Source: Carex sylvatica
Lineage: Eukaryota > Streptophyta > Magnoliopsida > Poales > Cyperaceae
Length of the DNA stretch: 64,000 nt
Direction of reading: 5' to 3'
NCBI GenBank assembly: GCA_964058845.1
Contig: CAXKVR010000109.1
Location: 62,001 to 126,000, forward strand
Positions 1 to 11,699 of the stretch are shown here, piece by piece. Each line of letters starts with the position of its first letter. Position 1 is the stretch's first letter. The position numbers and the translations under genes were made by a program. The notes under the pieces are model-generated. The model worked only from the letters and a program-made list of their open reading frames with translations. It ran no database searches and was not told the DNA's origin.

Positions 1-355
1 TCAAGTCTAAAAACGTAAAATTGATTTTAAATGATGAGTCCAAACCGTTGAAATCCGTTTACCTTATGAGTGATGCTTCTACATGTGAAAATTTTAAACA
101 TTCGAATTAATTTAGTATAAAGTCAAGCAGTCAAAAAAACGTTCAAAAATTAAATGCATTAAAATTAATTTATTAACCTTCTAATTTTGACCGATTGACT
201 TTTTACTAAATTAATTCAAATGTTTAAAATTTTCACATGTAGACACGTCACTCATAAGATAGACAGATTTTAACTGTTTGGATTCGTCATTTAAAGCCGA
301 TTTAATGAGTTTTAGACTTAAATTCACTAAAGAGCTCGGTGAACTTAATAACACC
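1..355. mobile_element. Foldback MITE, copy 1
   Basis: Two long arms are inverted copies of each other. The left arm (about 1-120) runs through a stretch reading AATTAATTTAGTA. The right arm (about 205-330) begins with TACTAAATTAATTC and mirrors the left arm back to a motif like AGTCTAAAA. The loop between them is AT-rich and non-coding. No ORF is present. The right end (AAGTTCACCGAGCTC on the reverse strand) resembles the end of a related half-copy at 16,967-17,188. The left end may be cut off by the window start, so exact termini and target-site duplication are not visible. Confidence 0.65.
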
Positions 356-3026
356 CTGTTCTACTAAAAAATAAATATATATACATAGCCCAATATCAAA
401 TTTGTGTAGATCTAAATTAGAACCGATATGAGCCTTAAACAAAAAAGGTTTATACCTTTGCTAATCATTATAAAAGTGGAGCACTTGAAAGAGAAATATT
501 AAAATAAACATATATATGGACCCAATGTGGCATTATCAAATTTCTTCATGTATAAAGCCGACATGAGCCTAAAACAACGGACCGGCTCTGTTAATTGAAG
601 CAATTCGTATTAATTTTTGCAAGGCACAAAAATAGAGGCTAAAATGATTTCATAAAGAGAGAAAATATTTGAAATATATTATAATTTTAAGTGGCGATCT
701 TCTTGTACTTACAACTTAACCACATGAATTATGAATTATAAATTATAACACAAGTTTTTTTTTTATATATAGTAATAAAAAATAATGTCTTTCGTAAATG
801 ACGTTGATCGTAAATGACATTTTTTTAGGTGTAAGCTTTCTTATTTACATCAAAATTAGCACTGACAATTTAGATTCACAGTTAAATTTATTAAAATCTA
901 AATTTATTCACACAAATCTCAATGCATATCAAATAGTTTAGTACCGCGACTTTGAACAAAATTGGTCGAAAATTCTTTGAAAAAGATCCAATTTCTAGTT
1001 TAAAAGACTAAACTTCCACCTTAATTTCTCACTAAACAAGAAACTAAATGAATTGTATGTCAATACAATAATAATTGGCACTGCTTCTATATACAATACT
1101 GATGGTTATTTATTTTAAAAATTGTAATGATGGGTTTTTATCTTCTAATCCAAAAAATCTAAAAAAAAAAAATCCCATATTAATTATTTTTGAATTTTTA
1201 TTGGTTTCACAAGACAACCATGCTAAAATTAAGGAATAATATATTACTATAATCTCAAGTTGATGTCAAATACTAAAGCGCTGTTTTTGAGAATAATTAA
1301 AGGCGCATGAAGGAAGCATTAAACATCAATCGTTATCAGATTTAAGCTTTGGAAAATATGCCTTTCAAATCCAAATTAGAAAGCAAAACCACTTGGGATT
1401 GATTCCCACCTAGAAATGATTTCTAAGTTAAATAATTGTTTAGGATAAATTCGGAGAGGTGCATATTTTAAATTAATTGCTTATTGGATTTGTTAGTAAA
1501 GAATGTTTAATTACCAACCTCTTCTAATGTACTTAATTAACTAAAAGAATTTTACAAAAATTCCATATGTTTTACTTTAAATTAATTGGTTATTGTTGAT
1601 CTTATTGGTTTTTCTCAAGACAATTCAATCTATTCTCATAAATTTGAGAACTAATATTTAATCTAGTGACAAATAACAATATTTTCTGATAGAAGTCTCA
1701 AGTTTGAATTTTCGATAATTTTTTTTTAAATATTGAAATTTAAAAGATCAAACCTCCACCGTAATGGATACATAAAATTGGAATAGAAGTGCATAGTATA
1801 GGGCTTGTTCAGTAATAGTGAAAAAGAAGAATAAAGTGGAATAGATGTTCTATTCTTCTCGAACAAGAAAAAAAATTGTGTAAAATTGTGTGGAATTGAG
1901 AATTAAATTTGAACTTTTACAATTAAAATTCTATTTTTTATACTTTGGTCTCTCTTCTCTATTTCTTTATGAACCAATTCTCTATTTCAAAAAAATAATA
2001 AAATAAAAAATTAACCTTTTTAAAAAAATAAAATTAATTCATTTTCTCATACTCTGAACTCTTCACCATCTATCGTACACAACTGAAATTATACAAAACC
2101 TATTTCAAATTTTATTTATTTTTCTATTTTTTTTCACCTACTTCACATGTGGCCAAACAGATCCATACAAACTCGAGACTAGCAACGCTGATTAACAAAT
2201 CAAGTGGTCATTCTTTTATTTTTAAAATTGTTTGGAAGACAATAAATAAAATTTAAACATTATTTTCTATAAACAAACAAACAAAAAATAATGATTGATA
2301 ATTAATCAACACCGAGTTAGACACTGATTGCTTTTTCTTTTCATGAGAGATATGTTTAGTGTACTTAATTTTTGAAAATGATAGATTTAGTGTGCTTAAT
2401 ATTTTTATATCTTAATTTGTGTTGAATGGATTTTAAGCATTATGATTTTTTTTTACTAGGGATAGGCAACAAATTTTACTGGTACGACTAGCCCGTTACG
2501 GACTATCATAGATTAATTAATTCATATTGTGAGTTGTTCAGGAGTAAGTAAAATTTTCTTGAAAGATAAATAACAGTTAATCTAATAATTATACATAAAC
2601 CTATACCTATTTTCAAATTTCATAAATTTATACTCAGTTTTCAAATTTCAGAGTAAAAAGTTGTCTACCCCTAATTTAATGTGGCCGCCATTGAACACAT
2701 CTCTTGTAAAAAAAAAAATATTAACAATTTGAATTATATTTGACAATTCAATTTTCAATCTAGATATGAATGCAAAATGTGGCGGTACCAAAGGCATGTA
2801 TCGGAATACTCTTAATTGTGTTAGATCAGAATAATTTTTATTTTTTAAGTTGTATTATTGAAGAGACGAGCTAAACATTTGTATTATTGCGGTTGAATAT
2901 TAAAATAATTAAATTCATTATTAAATACAAAGGATTTATCAGTGTTTTAGTAAGACAATATAAAGTATCAATACCACAAAATAAAAGCACTCAATTAGTA
3001 AATTTCCTTGATGCTTATTTCAACAA
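356..3026. other. AT-rich intergenic DNA without a gene
   Basis: No exon-like or ORF structure stands out here. The stretch 1,800-2,165 starts with GGGCTTGTTCAGTAAT and ends with GTGGCCAAACAGATCC, which are weakly inverted and may be a degenerate MITE. The rest is unassigned AT-rich sequence. Confidence 0.5.
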
Positions 3027-3891
3027 GAGGGTTCAAATCAGTGTTTTAATAGTCGGTTTTTATTTGGTATTCGGAAAGTCACCGAATACTGTATATACGG
3101 TATGCGGCCGCATATTCGGATTTTATTCGGATTTATACATTCGGATTTTGAAATGAAAAATCATAGACATTAACTCGAATAAACATAGATAAACATATAT
3201 AAACATTACAAATAAACATAAATAAAACATAACATAAGTTAGAACAAGTTAACAACCCACTACAAATAAATCATATTCGGACAATATTCGGATCATATTC
3301 GGATTCTTATTCTTTATGCGGAAATAGTCGGCCGAATAAATAATATGAGGAAAAATATATTCGGCCAAATATACGCCGAATATTCGAAACCGAATATTGG
3401 ACCGAATACTCATTTTCTATTTGGATTCCAACCAAATACGAATATTCGGCCGAATAGACCGATTTTTAAAACACTGGTTCAAATGCATCCATTTTTTGTG
3501 TCTCAATCATGCTTCCATTTTTAAAAAAATTTATAACTCAAAATTTAAAACTTATAAGTCAAAATAAAACCGTTAGATGTTATCTATATTATTTTCTCTA
3601 TGTGCTCATAAAAAATTATCACATTTTAATTTTGTTTTTATGTGAATCAATAAGTTGAAAAATTAACGTCTAGAAATTATCCACATTAGTATATTTTTTA
3701 CAAGCTCTTGATGACAACCAAAATAAAATTGAAATGCCATAATTTTTTATACATGGATAGATAAAATGATGTAGATCATATCCAACGGTTTTATTTTAAC
3801 TTCTAAGTTTAAAATTTTGAGTTATTAAATTTTTTAAAAATGAAGGTATGATGGAGGCAAAAAAAAAAATGGAGACATTTGAACTCTCCTC
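3027..3891. mobile_element. Foldback MITE interrupted by a hAT element
   Basis: An inverted-repeat element runs from GAGGGTTCAAATG at the left to CATTTGAACTCTCC at the right. Its arms share motifs of the type ATTTTTAAAAA, AACTCAAAATTTAAA and CAAAATAAAACC with their reverse complements. A 438-bp hAT-type element (3,039-3,476) sits inside the left arm; with it and the duplicated 8 bp removed, the MITE is about 420 bp. A second uninterrupted copy lies at 19,812-20,143 with the same TIR and GATGGAGGCA motifs. No coding content. Confidence 0.7.
3039..3476. mobile_element. Non-autonomous hAT element (8-bp TSD)
   Basis: The termini are CAGTGTTTTAA at the left and TTAAAACACTG at the right, perfect inverted repeats. 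The element is flanked by the 8-bp direct repeat GTTCAAAT (3,031-3,038 and 3,477-3,484). Terminal CAG and an 8-bp target-site duplication are diagnostic for the hAT superfamily. The interior is rich in ATTCGG/CCGAAT repeats and has no transposase ORF. It is inserted in the left arm of an older foldback MITE. Confidence 0.85.
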
Positions 3892-4460
3892 TTTGAACAT
3901 ATAGTTTCATCTCTTAATAAGTTACATAAAATAAATATTCGTCTATATTTTTGTCTATTAATTAGTTCAATAGATTAATTTCCCAATTCTTTAGTTTATT
4001 TAAAAAAAATATGTTATTAAAATATATATAATTTTTTATTCATTGGTCAAATTATATTTACAAAGAAGATTGCATTTAAAATATCTAAAACCTGAATAAT
4101 ACTTTTCATCAATTTGCACAATCTAGCATAGTTATTATTATTTTTCTCAATCTAAATTAATGTATATATAATTTTTTTTTCTATGACAATAAATTTTCCT
4201 AGAAAAGTGCAATTTTTACTTGGTTGTAGAAATTATGGTCCTTTCTGGGGTACCTTTAGCAATATTAATTTTTGTCGATATAGTATTAAATTCCTGGTGG
4301 CTAAATCCACCTACCCCCAAAATCTTGTAGCTGCATGTATTTAAGTTTCATTAAACAGATAATTGTTTTTCTTATAATAACTATTTCGATTTTCGATTTA
4401 AATACTTCTACCTAATACTACTATTATATTACTATGAAATTACACATTAACTGTCCTGAG

Positions 4461-5340
4461 CACTATAAGAATGAGACAATATTCGCAAAGGTAAAAATAT
4501 TTTTACTGACAGTATCGTCGCGAATACTTCTATCGGTAATACCGATAAGTTCAAAAATAATATGTTTCTGTCGGTGTACTCTTGATAATAATATATTTTT
4601 TACTCTCGCAAGTACTGGTCAATAATGTTCTTTGACTAGTTAATATTTTTAATGAGAATGAATGTAGTTAACTAATCTCATTTTTTCTTTAAATTTTGTT
4701 TTTAAACGTGATTTGCAGTATAATTTAGAGTAAAATGTTATAATGTGTTATGTAAAATTGACTTCCATACTTCGATAAAAAATTTATATGATTTTTTTTA
4801 TACGGAAAATTTTGAGGTTCGGTTTCCATAACTTAAAACTTTCAGAGTAGTTCAGTAACTAAAAATTATGACAAAGCATACAATGTAAGTAATAAAACAC
4901 TTAACATAAATAACAAAAGCACAAAACAAATAATCAAAGTAAATAGAAAACATATAACATGAATAATAAATCACTCACATTCATAATAAATGTGCTTTAT
5001 TGTTATTAATATTAATATTATTTGTTATTCATTTTATGATCTTTATTATTTTCATTAATCATATTGATTACTTTACTATTTAATTTGTTTCCGTCAGAAG
5101 CTGGCCGCATGCATCTTTGCCGGAATTTGTGTTTCATTTCAAAAAAATTATTATTGATCTATATTGCTTTGTTTTATATTTAAATTGATTATTGATTGCT
5201 TCATTGTCACGTTGTGCGCTTTACTTTTTAAAAGTAAATACCTCCAAAAGTTTGTAAAAAAATTCTCTGAGCATATGTCGGAAATTTGCCATAATTCTGC
5301 CGACAATACGCCAAAACTCTGTCGTAGTTAAAAAAGGTTA
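4461..5340. mobile_element. CACTA-type terminus, truncated element
   Basis: A left end reading CACTATAAGAA is followed by subterminal motifs of the type TATCGGTAATACCGATAAG and CTGTCGG. Similar TGTCGG/GCCGAC motifs recur at about 5,090-5,320. CACTA elements begin with CACTA and carry such subterminal repeats. A matching right end (TAGTG) and a 3-bp target duplication were not found, so this is probably a decayed fragment and its right limit is approximate. Confidence 0.4.
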
Positions 5341-5745
5341 ATATTAAATGAATTAAATGGGGTGTTGTATTTACCAATAGTTGAGAGGTGTTGTCCGATT
5401 TAATAAGTTTTAAAGCAAACGGAAATATTTTAGTTTAAATGGTTTGTTTTTTTAATTAAATAGATCGGTTTGATTTATTTTTTAAAACTGATTCAATAGT
5501 TTGGTTCAGTTTGATTTAGAAATTTTAAAATCAGTTAAATTGAATCGATCGGAATTTTTAAATCCATTATCAGTCGGAACCAAACATTTAAACAAAATTC
5601 AAAAATTACGATAAAAATGTATATTGCTTGATTCTATTTAAAATCAAACAATCTTTTTTAAGTTTGTCTTTTAAAAATCTTTAATTTATCTATTTTAGTT
5701 CGATTTGGACCAAACCAAACCAATAAACACCCATATTCCTGCCTT
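5341..5745. repeat. Low-complexity TE-like repeat rich in AACCAAAC/GTTTGGTT
   Basis: The left edge reads GGGGTGTTGTATTTAC and the right edge AATAAACACCC, roughly inverted. Between them short motifs (GGTTTGATTT, AACCAAACCAA) recur on both strands. This matches the build of other Mutator-like non-autonomous elements in this window, but no clear target-site duplication was seen. Confidence 0.35.
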
Positions 5746-6031
5746 GCAAGCTAGGGATTGTATTGTGTAAAACGACAAATTAAATGCGGTTGGCATCCAG
5801 CGCAGCCCTTCCTTTCTCATATTCAAATATCTAAGGTACCTTAAATTTCGTGTTTAGATACTGACCATCAGATTTATTTCAGCAAGTGACTCGGATACTG
5901 ATGACGGTCTGGATGGAAGCTCAAAATGTGAAGTACTTTAGGTGATCTGTACCATTCCAGTTCTTTCCATGCGCTGGTTTCTCCGTTCTCGCGCTTGGGT
6001 CCACAATTTGACTCCTGTTTTGGGATAAATA

Positions 6032-6137
6032 TATTAACAGAGTACTTTTTACTTAATGCAGAGCGAAAATACTATGAAGTGCTTTTTTGATTCTATAGTT
6101 CTTGCGCTGTATGAAGCTATAACTACACTGTTAAACC
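6032..6137. repeat. Small foldback hairpin, family copy 1
   Basis: The left arm (TTAACAGAGTAC, then AATGCAGAGCG) pairs with the right arm (GCGCTGTATGAAG, then CACTGTTAA). It lies upstream of the LPP first exon. Related hairpins are at 6,291-6,393, 14,171-14,290 and 52,327-52,425. Confidence 0.6.
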
Positions 6138-6290
6138 CTTTATCCCTGTTTTGAGATTACGAAATTTGTCGTTTCACCAAAACTGGAAAGTTCCAGCCTT
6201 ATTATATACTGGAGATAAAGAAATAACTGCGCTCAAATTCATTCTTTAATTCCTCCTTTCGTAATCCCATCTCTCCTTTTGGGTAAAGAT

Positions 6291-6393
6291 TTTAACAGAA
6301 TAGTTTGGACATTATGCAGCGCACAGATGATACGCAGTTTGTTTTATTTCTATAGTTTTTGAGCTGTACGAAGATAAAGCTACTCTGTTAATA
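6291..6393. repeat. Small foldback hairpin, family copy 2
   Basis: The left arm TTAACAGAATAGTTTGGAC, continuing to TATGCAGCGC, pairs with the right arm GAGCTGTACGAAG, continuing to CTACTCTGTTAA. The stem is about 32 bp with scattered mismatches and the loop about 40 bp. It sits about 250 bp before the presumed LPP transcript start. Confidence 0.65.
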
Positions 6394-6589
6394 TAATCAC
6401 CCCCCTTGGATTCGCCAAAGAATCCGTTGAACCTCTAAAGTAACATAATCGGTAAGATTAAAACTATACCTTCATGATTCGTGGCAATACAAAATGAACG
6501 GACGTGATTCAAAAACAAACGGTGAGGTACCTTAGACATAGAATTCAAGATCTCTTTCTCTTTTTTCTTTCATTATTGTCATTATTATT

Positions 6590-8085
6590 TTTCCGTTTCT
6601 CCGTTTCTCTCTCTAATCGATCAAGACTTAGAACGCATCCTCTCTGTATCCACATAAAAATAGTGCATTGAATTTTGAATTTGCATTTCTTAAAACGGAG
6701 AGAATTGAAGAACACTGTGGGGAGCCCTTGATTCTTCGTGCAGTAAGTAATTGTTACTTGGTTTGTTTTTTTAAAAGTCGGAAGTTTGAATTTGCCAAAC
6801 GATAATTTTATATTATTTTGTTGGTGGGTTTTTTATTATCTTGACTTAGAAGTGTATATTTTACCTTTGATTTGTGGAGGAGACCAGTGTTAGAGTAGGG
6901 TTTCTTTATTTGCAAGTAAACCCATGAAATTTTTGCTATTGAGATTAGTTTCCTGTCAATTTTTTTTAATGAAAATGTAATTTAGGGTTCTTTTTAAGCT
7001 TTTTTATGCAAAATTATTTTTTATTATTTAATATATATATTTTTTTTTGCGTTTGATTTGTGGAGGAGGCCAGGTTTTCTTTAATTGCAAGTAAACACAT
7101 CAAAATTTGCTGTTTTACTGTCGGTTCTTTTTTATGAAAATGTCAATTTGGGAGTGGTAGTAAGTTGTTACCATGAAAACTGTCAATTTAGGGTTCTTTT
7201 TGAGGATGCAATTGCTTGAATAAGTTCTTTTTTTTTGTGAAAATTATATTTTTTCTTTTTTTTTGCGTTTGATTTGTGGTGGAGGCCAGTGGTAGAGTAG
7301 GTTTTTCTTTAATTGCAAGTAAATCCATGAAAATGTGCTACTGAGATTAGTTTACTGTCAATTTTTTTTTTTTTAATGAAAATGGCAAGTTAGGGTTCTT
7401 TTCAGGATGCAATTGCTTGAATAAATTCTTTTTTTTGTGAAAATTATCTTTTTTTTGTGTGTTTGATTTGTGTGGGAGACCAGTGTTAGGGTAAGGTTTC
7501 TTTAATTGCAAGTAAACCCATGCAAAATTTGCTGTTGAGATTAATTTACTGTCAATTGTTTTGAGGAAAATGTCAATTTAGGGTTCTTGTGATGAAGCAA
7601 TGGCTTGAATAAGTTCTTTTTTGTGAAAATTATCATTTTTTTTTGCGTTTGATTTGTGGCGGAGGCCAGTGTTAGAGTAGGATTTCTTTAATTGCAAGCA
7701 AACCCATGCAAAATTTGCTACTGAGATTATTTACTGTCAATTCTTTTTATCAAAATGTCAATTTGGGAGTAATAATAAGCTGTAACCATCAGTAAATTAC
7801 CAGTTAGTACTGAATTATATTAGGGTTCTTTTAGAGGATGCAATTGCTTGAATAAGTTTCATGAAAAACCACTTGAAATTTTGTTTCAATTTGTGCTGTA
7901 TTCATTCTTTGAAGCAAAATCTATCACATATTTCTTCATCTTTTAGTTAGACTTACTGATTGTTATTATATACTGTTAATTTACAAATCATAGCACCTGA
8001 TCCTCAGATTTACAATTTACCCTTGTAAATAATGACATCTCCTCTAATTGCCCTCCAAATTATGTAAAACTTTTTTTTTTTTCAG
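6590..8085 (+). promoter_or_regulatory. LPP 5' UTR exon and leader intron
   Basis: A pyrimidine-rich, TCTCTC-containing leader (about 6,545-6,620) is followed by a probable non-coding exon ending at 6,742, before the donor GTAAGTAATT. The acceptor is a long T tract ending in TTCAG at 8,085, ten bases before the LPP start codon. Leader introns are common in plant genes of this class. The transcript start itself cannot be fixed from sequence, so the left limit is approximate. The intron contains five tandem ~190-bp repeats (see separate entry). Confidence 0.55.
6866..7860 (+). repeat. Five-unit ~190-bp tandem repeat in LPP leader intron
   Basis: The motif TTTGATTTGTGG starts at 6,866, 7,052, 7,268, 7,462 and 7,648 (spacings 186, 216, 194 and 186). 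Each unit then carries GAGGCCAGTGTTAGAGTAGG, TTTCTTTAATTGCAAGTAAA, ACTGTCAATTTT and TTAGGGTTCTTTT, in that order. Units are diverged and differ in T-tract length. No ORF runs through them. Confidence 0.85.
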
Positions 8086-8094
8086 AATAAAAAA

Positions 8095-11000
8095 ATGGCG
8101 GATATACAACTTGGAGTTCACACGATTCGATCGCATGGTACTACTGTGGCAAGATTTCACATGTATGATTGGATCATACTTATTTTATTAGCCGTGACCG
8201 ATGGTTTACTGAATATAATCGAGCCGTTTCACCGATTTGTGGGAAGAGATATGATGACAGATTTGAGGTATCCACTGAAGGGCAATACCGTACCATTCTG
8301 GGCTGTGCCGGTACGTTGTTACTGTACCAGTTGGTATATAAATTTTGTATTTTAATTGGAGTAATTTTAATTTTTGTCTATTTTGTTATTGTTAGATAAT
8401 AGCAATAATATTGCCGATTGTGATATTTGTCGGGATTTATTTTAAGAAGAAGAATGTTTATGATTTGCATCATGCTATACTCGGTAACTATCTTCTCATC
8501 TAAATTATTTTCTTTTAACTAGCCTATACTCCAAATTATTTACTGGTCAAAAGGAGACCATACAAAAAATATTAGAATAATTTATATATATACCCATCAT
8601 AACTCTGTGATTTAGATATTTCCCTATCAAAATATAAAAGTTAGTTATCATGAAGATAAGGGTAAAATGGTCATTTTTTATTATTATGAAACTGTGTTTT
8701 CTTTTGATTAAATTAAGAAATGGGGATATTAATCAAATGTGCGAGTTTACATGGAAGAATAACTAATTTTTAAATTTTGTTGGGGAAATATCTAAATGAC
8801 AAAGTTATGATGGGCATATATTTATATATAAATTCTCAATATATTAAGGGCAATTGGTCATTTCGCATCACTGCTGAAGAGTTCGGTACAATAGTTGAGT
8901 GCTATATGGAATCACAGTAAAATGTTAGTCGAGCGAGAGTTCTGTAAACCAACTAATTTGTTAAATTGATCCTCTAAATTTATCTTGTTATAAATCAGGA
9001 CTTCTATTTTCTGTGCTTATTACTGCGGTAATTACTGATGCGATTAAAGATGGGGTAGGCCGACCAAGGCCTGATTTTTTCTGGCGTTGCTTTCCTGATG
9101 GCAAAGATGTAAATAAATATCCTTTTTACATGATCAAGATATAAAGTGGAAATAATAACACGAGTGTGGCTACGGTACTGTGCATATTATGTATTGACTC
9201 GTGCTATGGATTTATCTCTATTTTTTATAATTTTTTTACTATTTTTTTTAGATAGGTAGAAAACCATTGCTTTTGGATGGTCCAGAATATTCAATTACCT
9301 ATCTAAAATAATAGTAAAAAGTAAAAAAAAAAATATATATAAAATTTGGTCATATTATACCATAAGCCTCACTCATTAAAACACTATATTTTCATATATT
9401 TTTTTGTCATGGATAAAAATATTGTACCGGGTTGTTGACTTTTCTACTTATTGTTCCAGGTTTATGATAATGTAACAACAGATGTTATATGCCATGGCGA
9501 AAAGAGTGTTATAAAGGAAGGCCACAAGAGCTTTCCTAGCGGCCATACTTCATGTATGCCATATTTCTAAATTAAATTATTTTAGAAATGAAAACAAATC
9601 GATCTGTACTGATTTTAATTATTTCAGAAATGAAAACTAATCGATTTTTAATTCCAATTTGTGCTGATTTTAGTTAGTTTCTGTTATTTGTACTGATTTT
9701 TTATTTCAGGGTCTTTTGCGGGATTAGTATTTCATTTTTTTGTGCTAAAAGAAATTATTGTAGAAATATTTGTTTTCATTTTTTGGCAGAAACCATGCTA
9801 AATTGTATTTCATAACATTACAGGGTCTTTTGCGGGATTAAGTTTTCTTGCCTGGTACCTGGCCGGAAAAATAAATTTGTTTGACCGTCAGGGCCATGTT
9901 GCAAAAGTGTGCCCGGTTGTTGCGCCTCTACTTTTAGCAGCACTTGTAGGAGTATCTCGTGTAGATGACTATTGGCATCACTGGCAAGATGTTTTTGCTG
10001 GAGGGCTTATTGGTAATTTTCTTTTTCACATTACCACCCCTGAAGTATAATATAATTTCATGAAGATGCAGAATACAGATACATCTCTGCACATTTCTGG
10101 TTTTTCTACTGTACTTAAAACTTCTAGATGTACAAAATAATTCAATGAAGAATAATATAATTTTGTGAAATTTTTACATTTCCACCCCTAAAGTATAAAA
10201 TAATTCCACGAAGATGCAAAATATGGATTCTAGGTATTAGGTTTATCTGTCAAATTTTATCAATAATGGGGACTTACATGTAATATATCTCTGCACATTT
10301 CTGGATTTTTTTACTGTACTTCTAATTTCTATGAACTTTTTTGCAGGAACTGCGATAGCATCATTTTGTTATTTACAGTTCTTCCCTGCCCCTTATGATG
10401 TAGACGGTACTTTGCTCTTCTCTTAAAAAATACTTGTTATAACCAAAAATTCGATCTCACTTTTAATTCTTATTTGTAAAGAGACACAAGAGTGAGGCTA
10501 TGGTACTATGCTTAGTGCAGATTGGTCCGTACTATGAATCAATATCTTTGTTTCAAAGTTCAAACAGTCTATTTGAACTGTTCAACATGATTTCCACGTG
10601 AAAATATATTTGCAGACTAAATATTACATTTTTTTACTATTTGTTTTTTTTTAATTAGGTAGAAAATTACTAATTTTGAATGGTCTATAAAATAGTAAAA
10701 AGTAATTTAAAACTATAAAATTTGATCTACAAGTACATTTTTATTCGGAGATCATGTTGAATGGTTCATTGTTTCTTCTGTATATTGATCCATAGTATGG
10801 ACCAATCCACACTATGCATAGAATGCCTCACTCAAGACACAAGTCTCTTTTCTCAACTCTGTCTAAAGGTTAAATTGCTAGCAGCATTGAGCAATAGATT
10901 TGTATGAAAATGCAAAAAAGAAAGATAATTATGCACCTCCATTAAATATTTGAAATATTTGCTAGGGTTTTGGCCCCATGCATACTTCCAAGAGTTGGCA

Positions 11001-11162
11001 TTGGCACAAAGCACCACCCAAGTTGCAGCTAATACCGGGTCGTTTAACATGAGAAGAAATGAAATTGAGACGGTTTATGTGTCAAGTCAAAGTCGCAATC
11101 GAACCCAACTAAGAGACACCAGCCCAATTCTAGACTCAATGGAGTCGGGTCTCAGGCAGTGA
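8095..11162 (+). CDS. LPP: Lipid phosphate phosphatase (PAP2 superfamily), intact
   Basis: Seven coding exons: 8,095-8,310, 8,396-8,483, 8,999-9,108, 9,460-9,553, 9,824-10,012, 10,347-10,406 and 10,966-11,162. All introns are GT-AG and the phases join without a stop, giving 317 residues, the usual length for plant LPPs. All three phosphatase motifs are present: KxxxxxxRP at residues 118-126 (KDGVGRPRP), PSGH at 164-167, and SRxxxxxHxxxD at 214-225 with catalytic His221. Several hydrophobic stretches (about 25-42, 73-90, 103-117, 171-183, 200-213 and 232-246) fit the six-helix membrane fold. By family knowledge the enzyme removes phosphate from phosphatidic acid, diacylglycerol pyrophosphate and lysophosphatidate in membranes. 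Residues closely resemble Arabidopsis LPP1/LPP2-type proteins. The start is the first ATG after the leader-intron acceptor. A decayed paralogue lies at 30,405-37,412. Confidence 0.93.
9162..9375. mobile_element. MITE in LPP intron 3 (GAGTG-GGCTA family)
   Basis: The left end GAGTGTGGCTACGGTACTG and right end ATACCATAAGCCTCACTC are inverted copies. A fuller member of the same family is in intron 6 (10,491-10,834). No coding content and no clear target duplication. Confidence 0.6.
9704..9735 (+). repeat. Duplicated splice acceptor and exon-5 start in LPP intron 4
   Basis: The sequence CAGGGTCTTTTGCGGGATTA occurs at about 9,708-9,727 and again at the true acceptor (9,821-9,840). The upstream copy has its own AG acceptor and the first 17 bases of exon 5. 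If spliced there, the reading frame would run to a TAA near 9,798, so only the downstream copy gives an intact protein. Confidence 0.8.
10491..10834. mobile_element. MITE in LPP intron 6 with 9-bp TSD
   Basis: The inverted termini are AGTGAGGCTATGGTACTATG (left) and CATAGAATGCCTCACTCA (right). The direct repeat AGACACAAG flanks it at 10,482-10,490 and 10,835-10,843. A 9-bp duplication fits a Mutator-like MITE. Family relatives occur in intron 3, near 13,825-14,090 and in the LPP pseudogene (36,610-37,080). Confidence 0.75.
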
Positions 11163-11690
11163 CCCTTAACTTGATTTTTTTTATTTTTTTTATGAAATTA
11201 GGTCTATGGTTTAGTGTAGTTGATCTTTTCCTTTTCTTTTTTACTTTGTTTGTGTTGATTATATAGGAGAAATAGAATGTGTGGCTTTCTTGTTTCATTC
11301 CGGGTGAAATATTGCTCTCTTTAACTTCCTCTGCTGTATTAAGTTCATTTTCTAGTTTTTTTTTTTTGTTTATGGGAGAATTTCATGTATGCACCTCAAA
11401 AATTTCGAAATTACGTTTTTTCCCTCTAACTTTCAAAATTTTACAAATTTACCCAAATTATTGCATATTATATTAAAACTCATTTTACCCTTTATAAAAA
11501 AAAGTAAACATATGAAGTATGTATGTACCAGAAAAATGTTCGGTTTCATTGGACAAATTGAATATACTCTTACACAGGTTTAGTGTAGTTGATTTTTTAT
11601 TTTATTTTTAATTTGCATGTGTTGATTATAAAGTAGATAGATAGAATGTGTGGCTTTCTTGTTCCCGTTAAAATATTACTCTCAAGTTTC
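11163..11690 (+). repeat. LPP 3' flank, left part of duplicated block
   Basis: The sequence after the LPP stop codon matches 37,413-37,915 downstream of the LPP pseudogene nearly base for base, including T tracts and the motif ATGCACCTCAAAAATTTC. It probably includes the LPP 3' UTR. The homology continues at 13,040-13,620 (matching 37,925-38,510); the 1.3 kb between is an inserted transposon. Confidence 0.8.
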
Positions 11691-11699
11691 ATTGATATA

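Noticed and set aside
2887..3156. 89-codon open frame
   Set aside because: It runs across the hAT element boundary at 3,039, lacks a clear ATG start and resembles no protein.
9704..9798. Upstream acceptor as the true start of LPP exon 5
   Set aside because: Translation from it ends at a TAA after about 30 codons and loses the SRxxxxxHxxxD motif; the acceptor at 9,823 gives the full family sequence.
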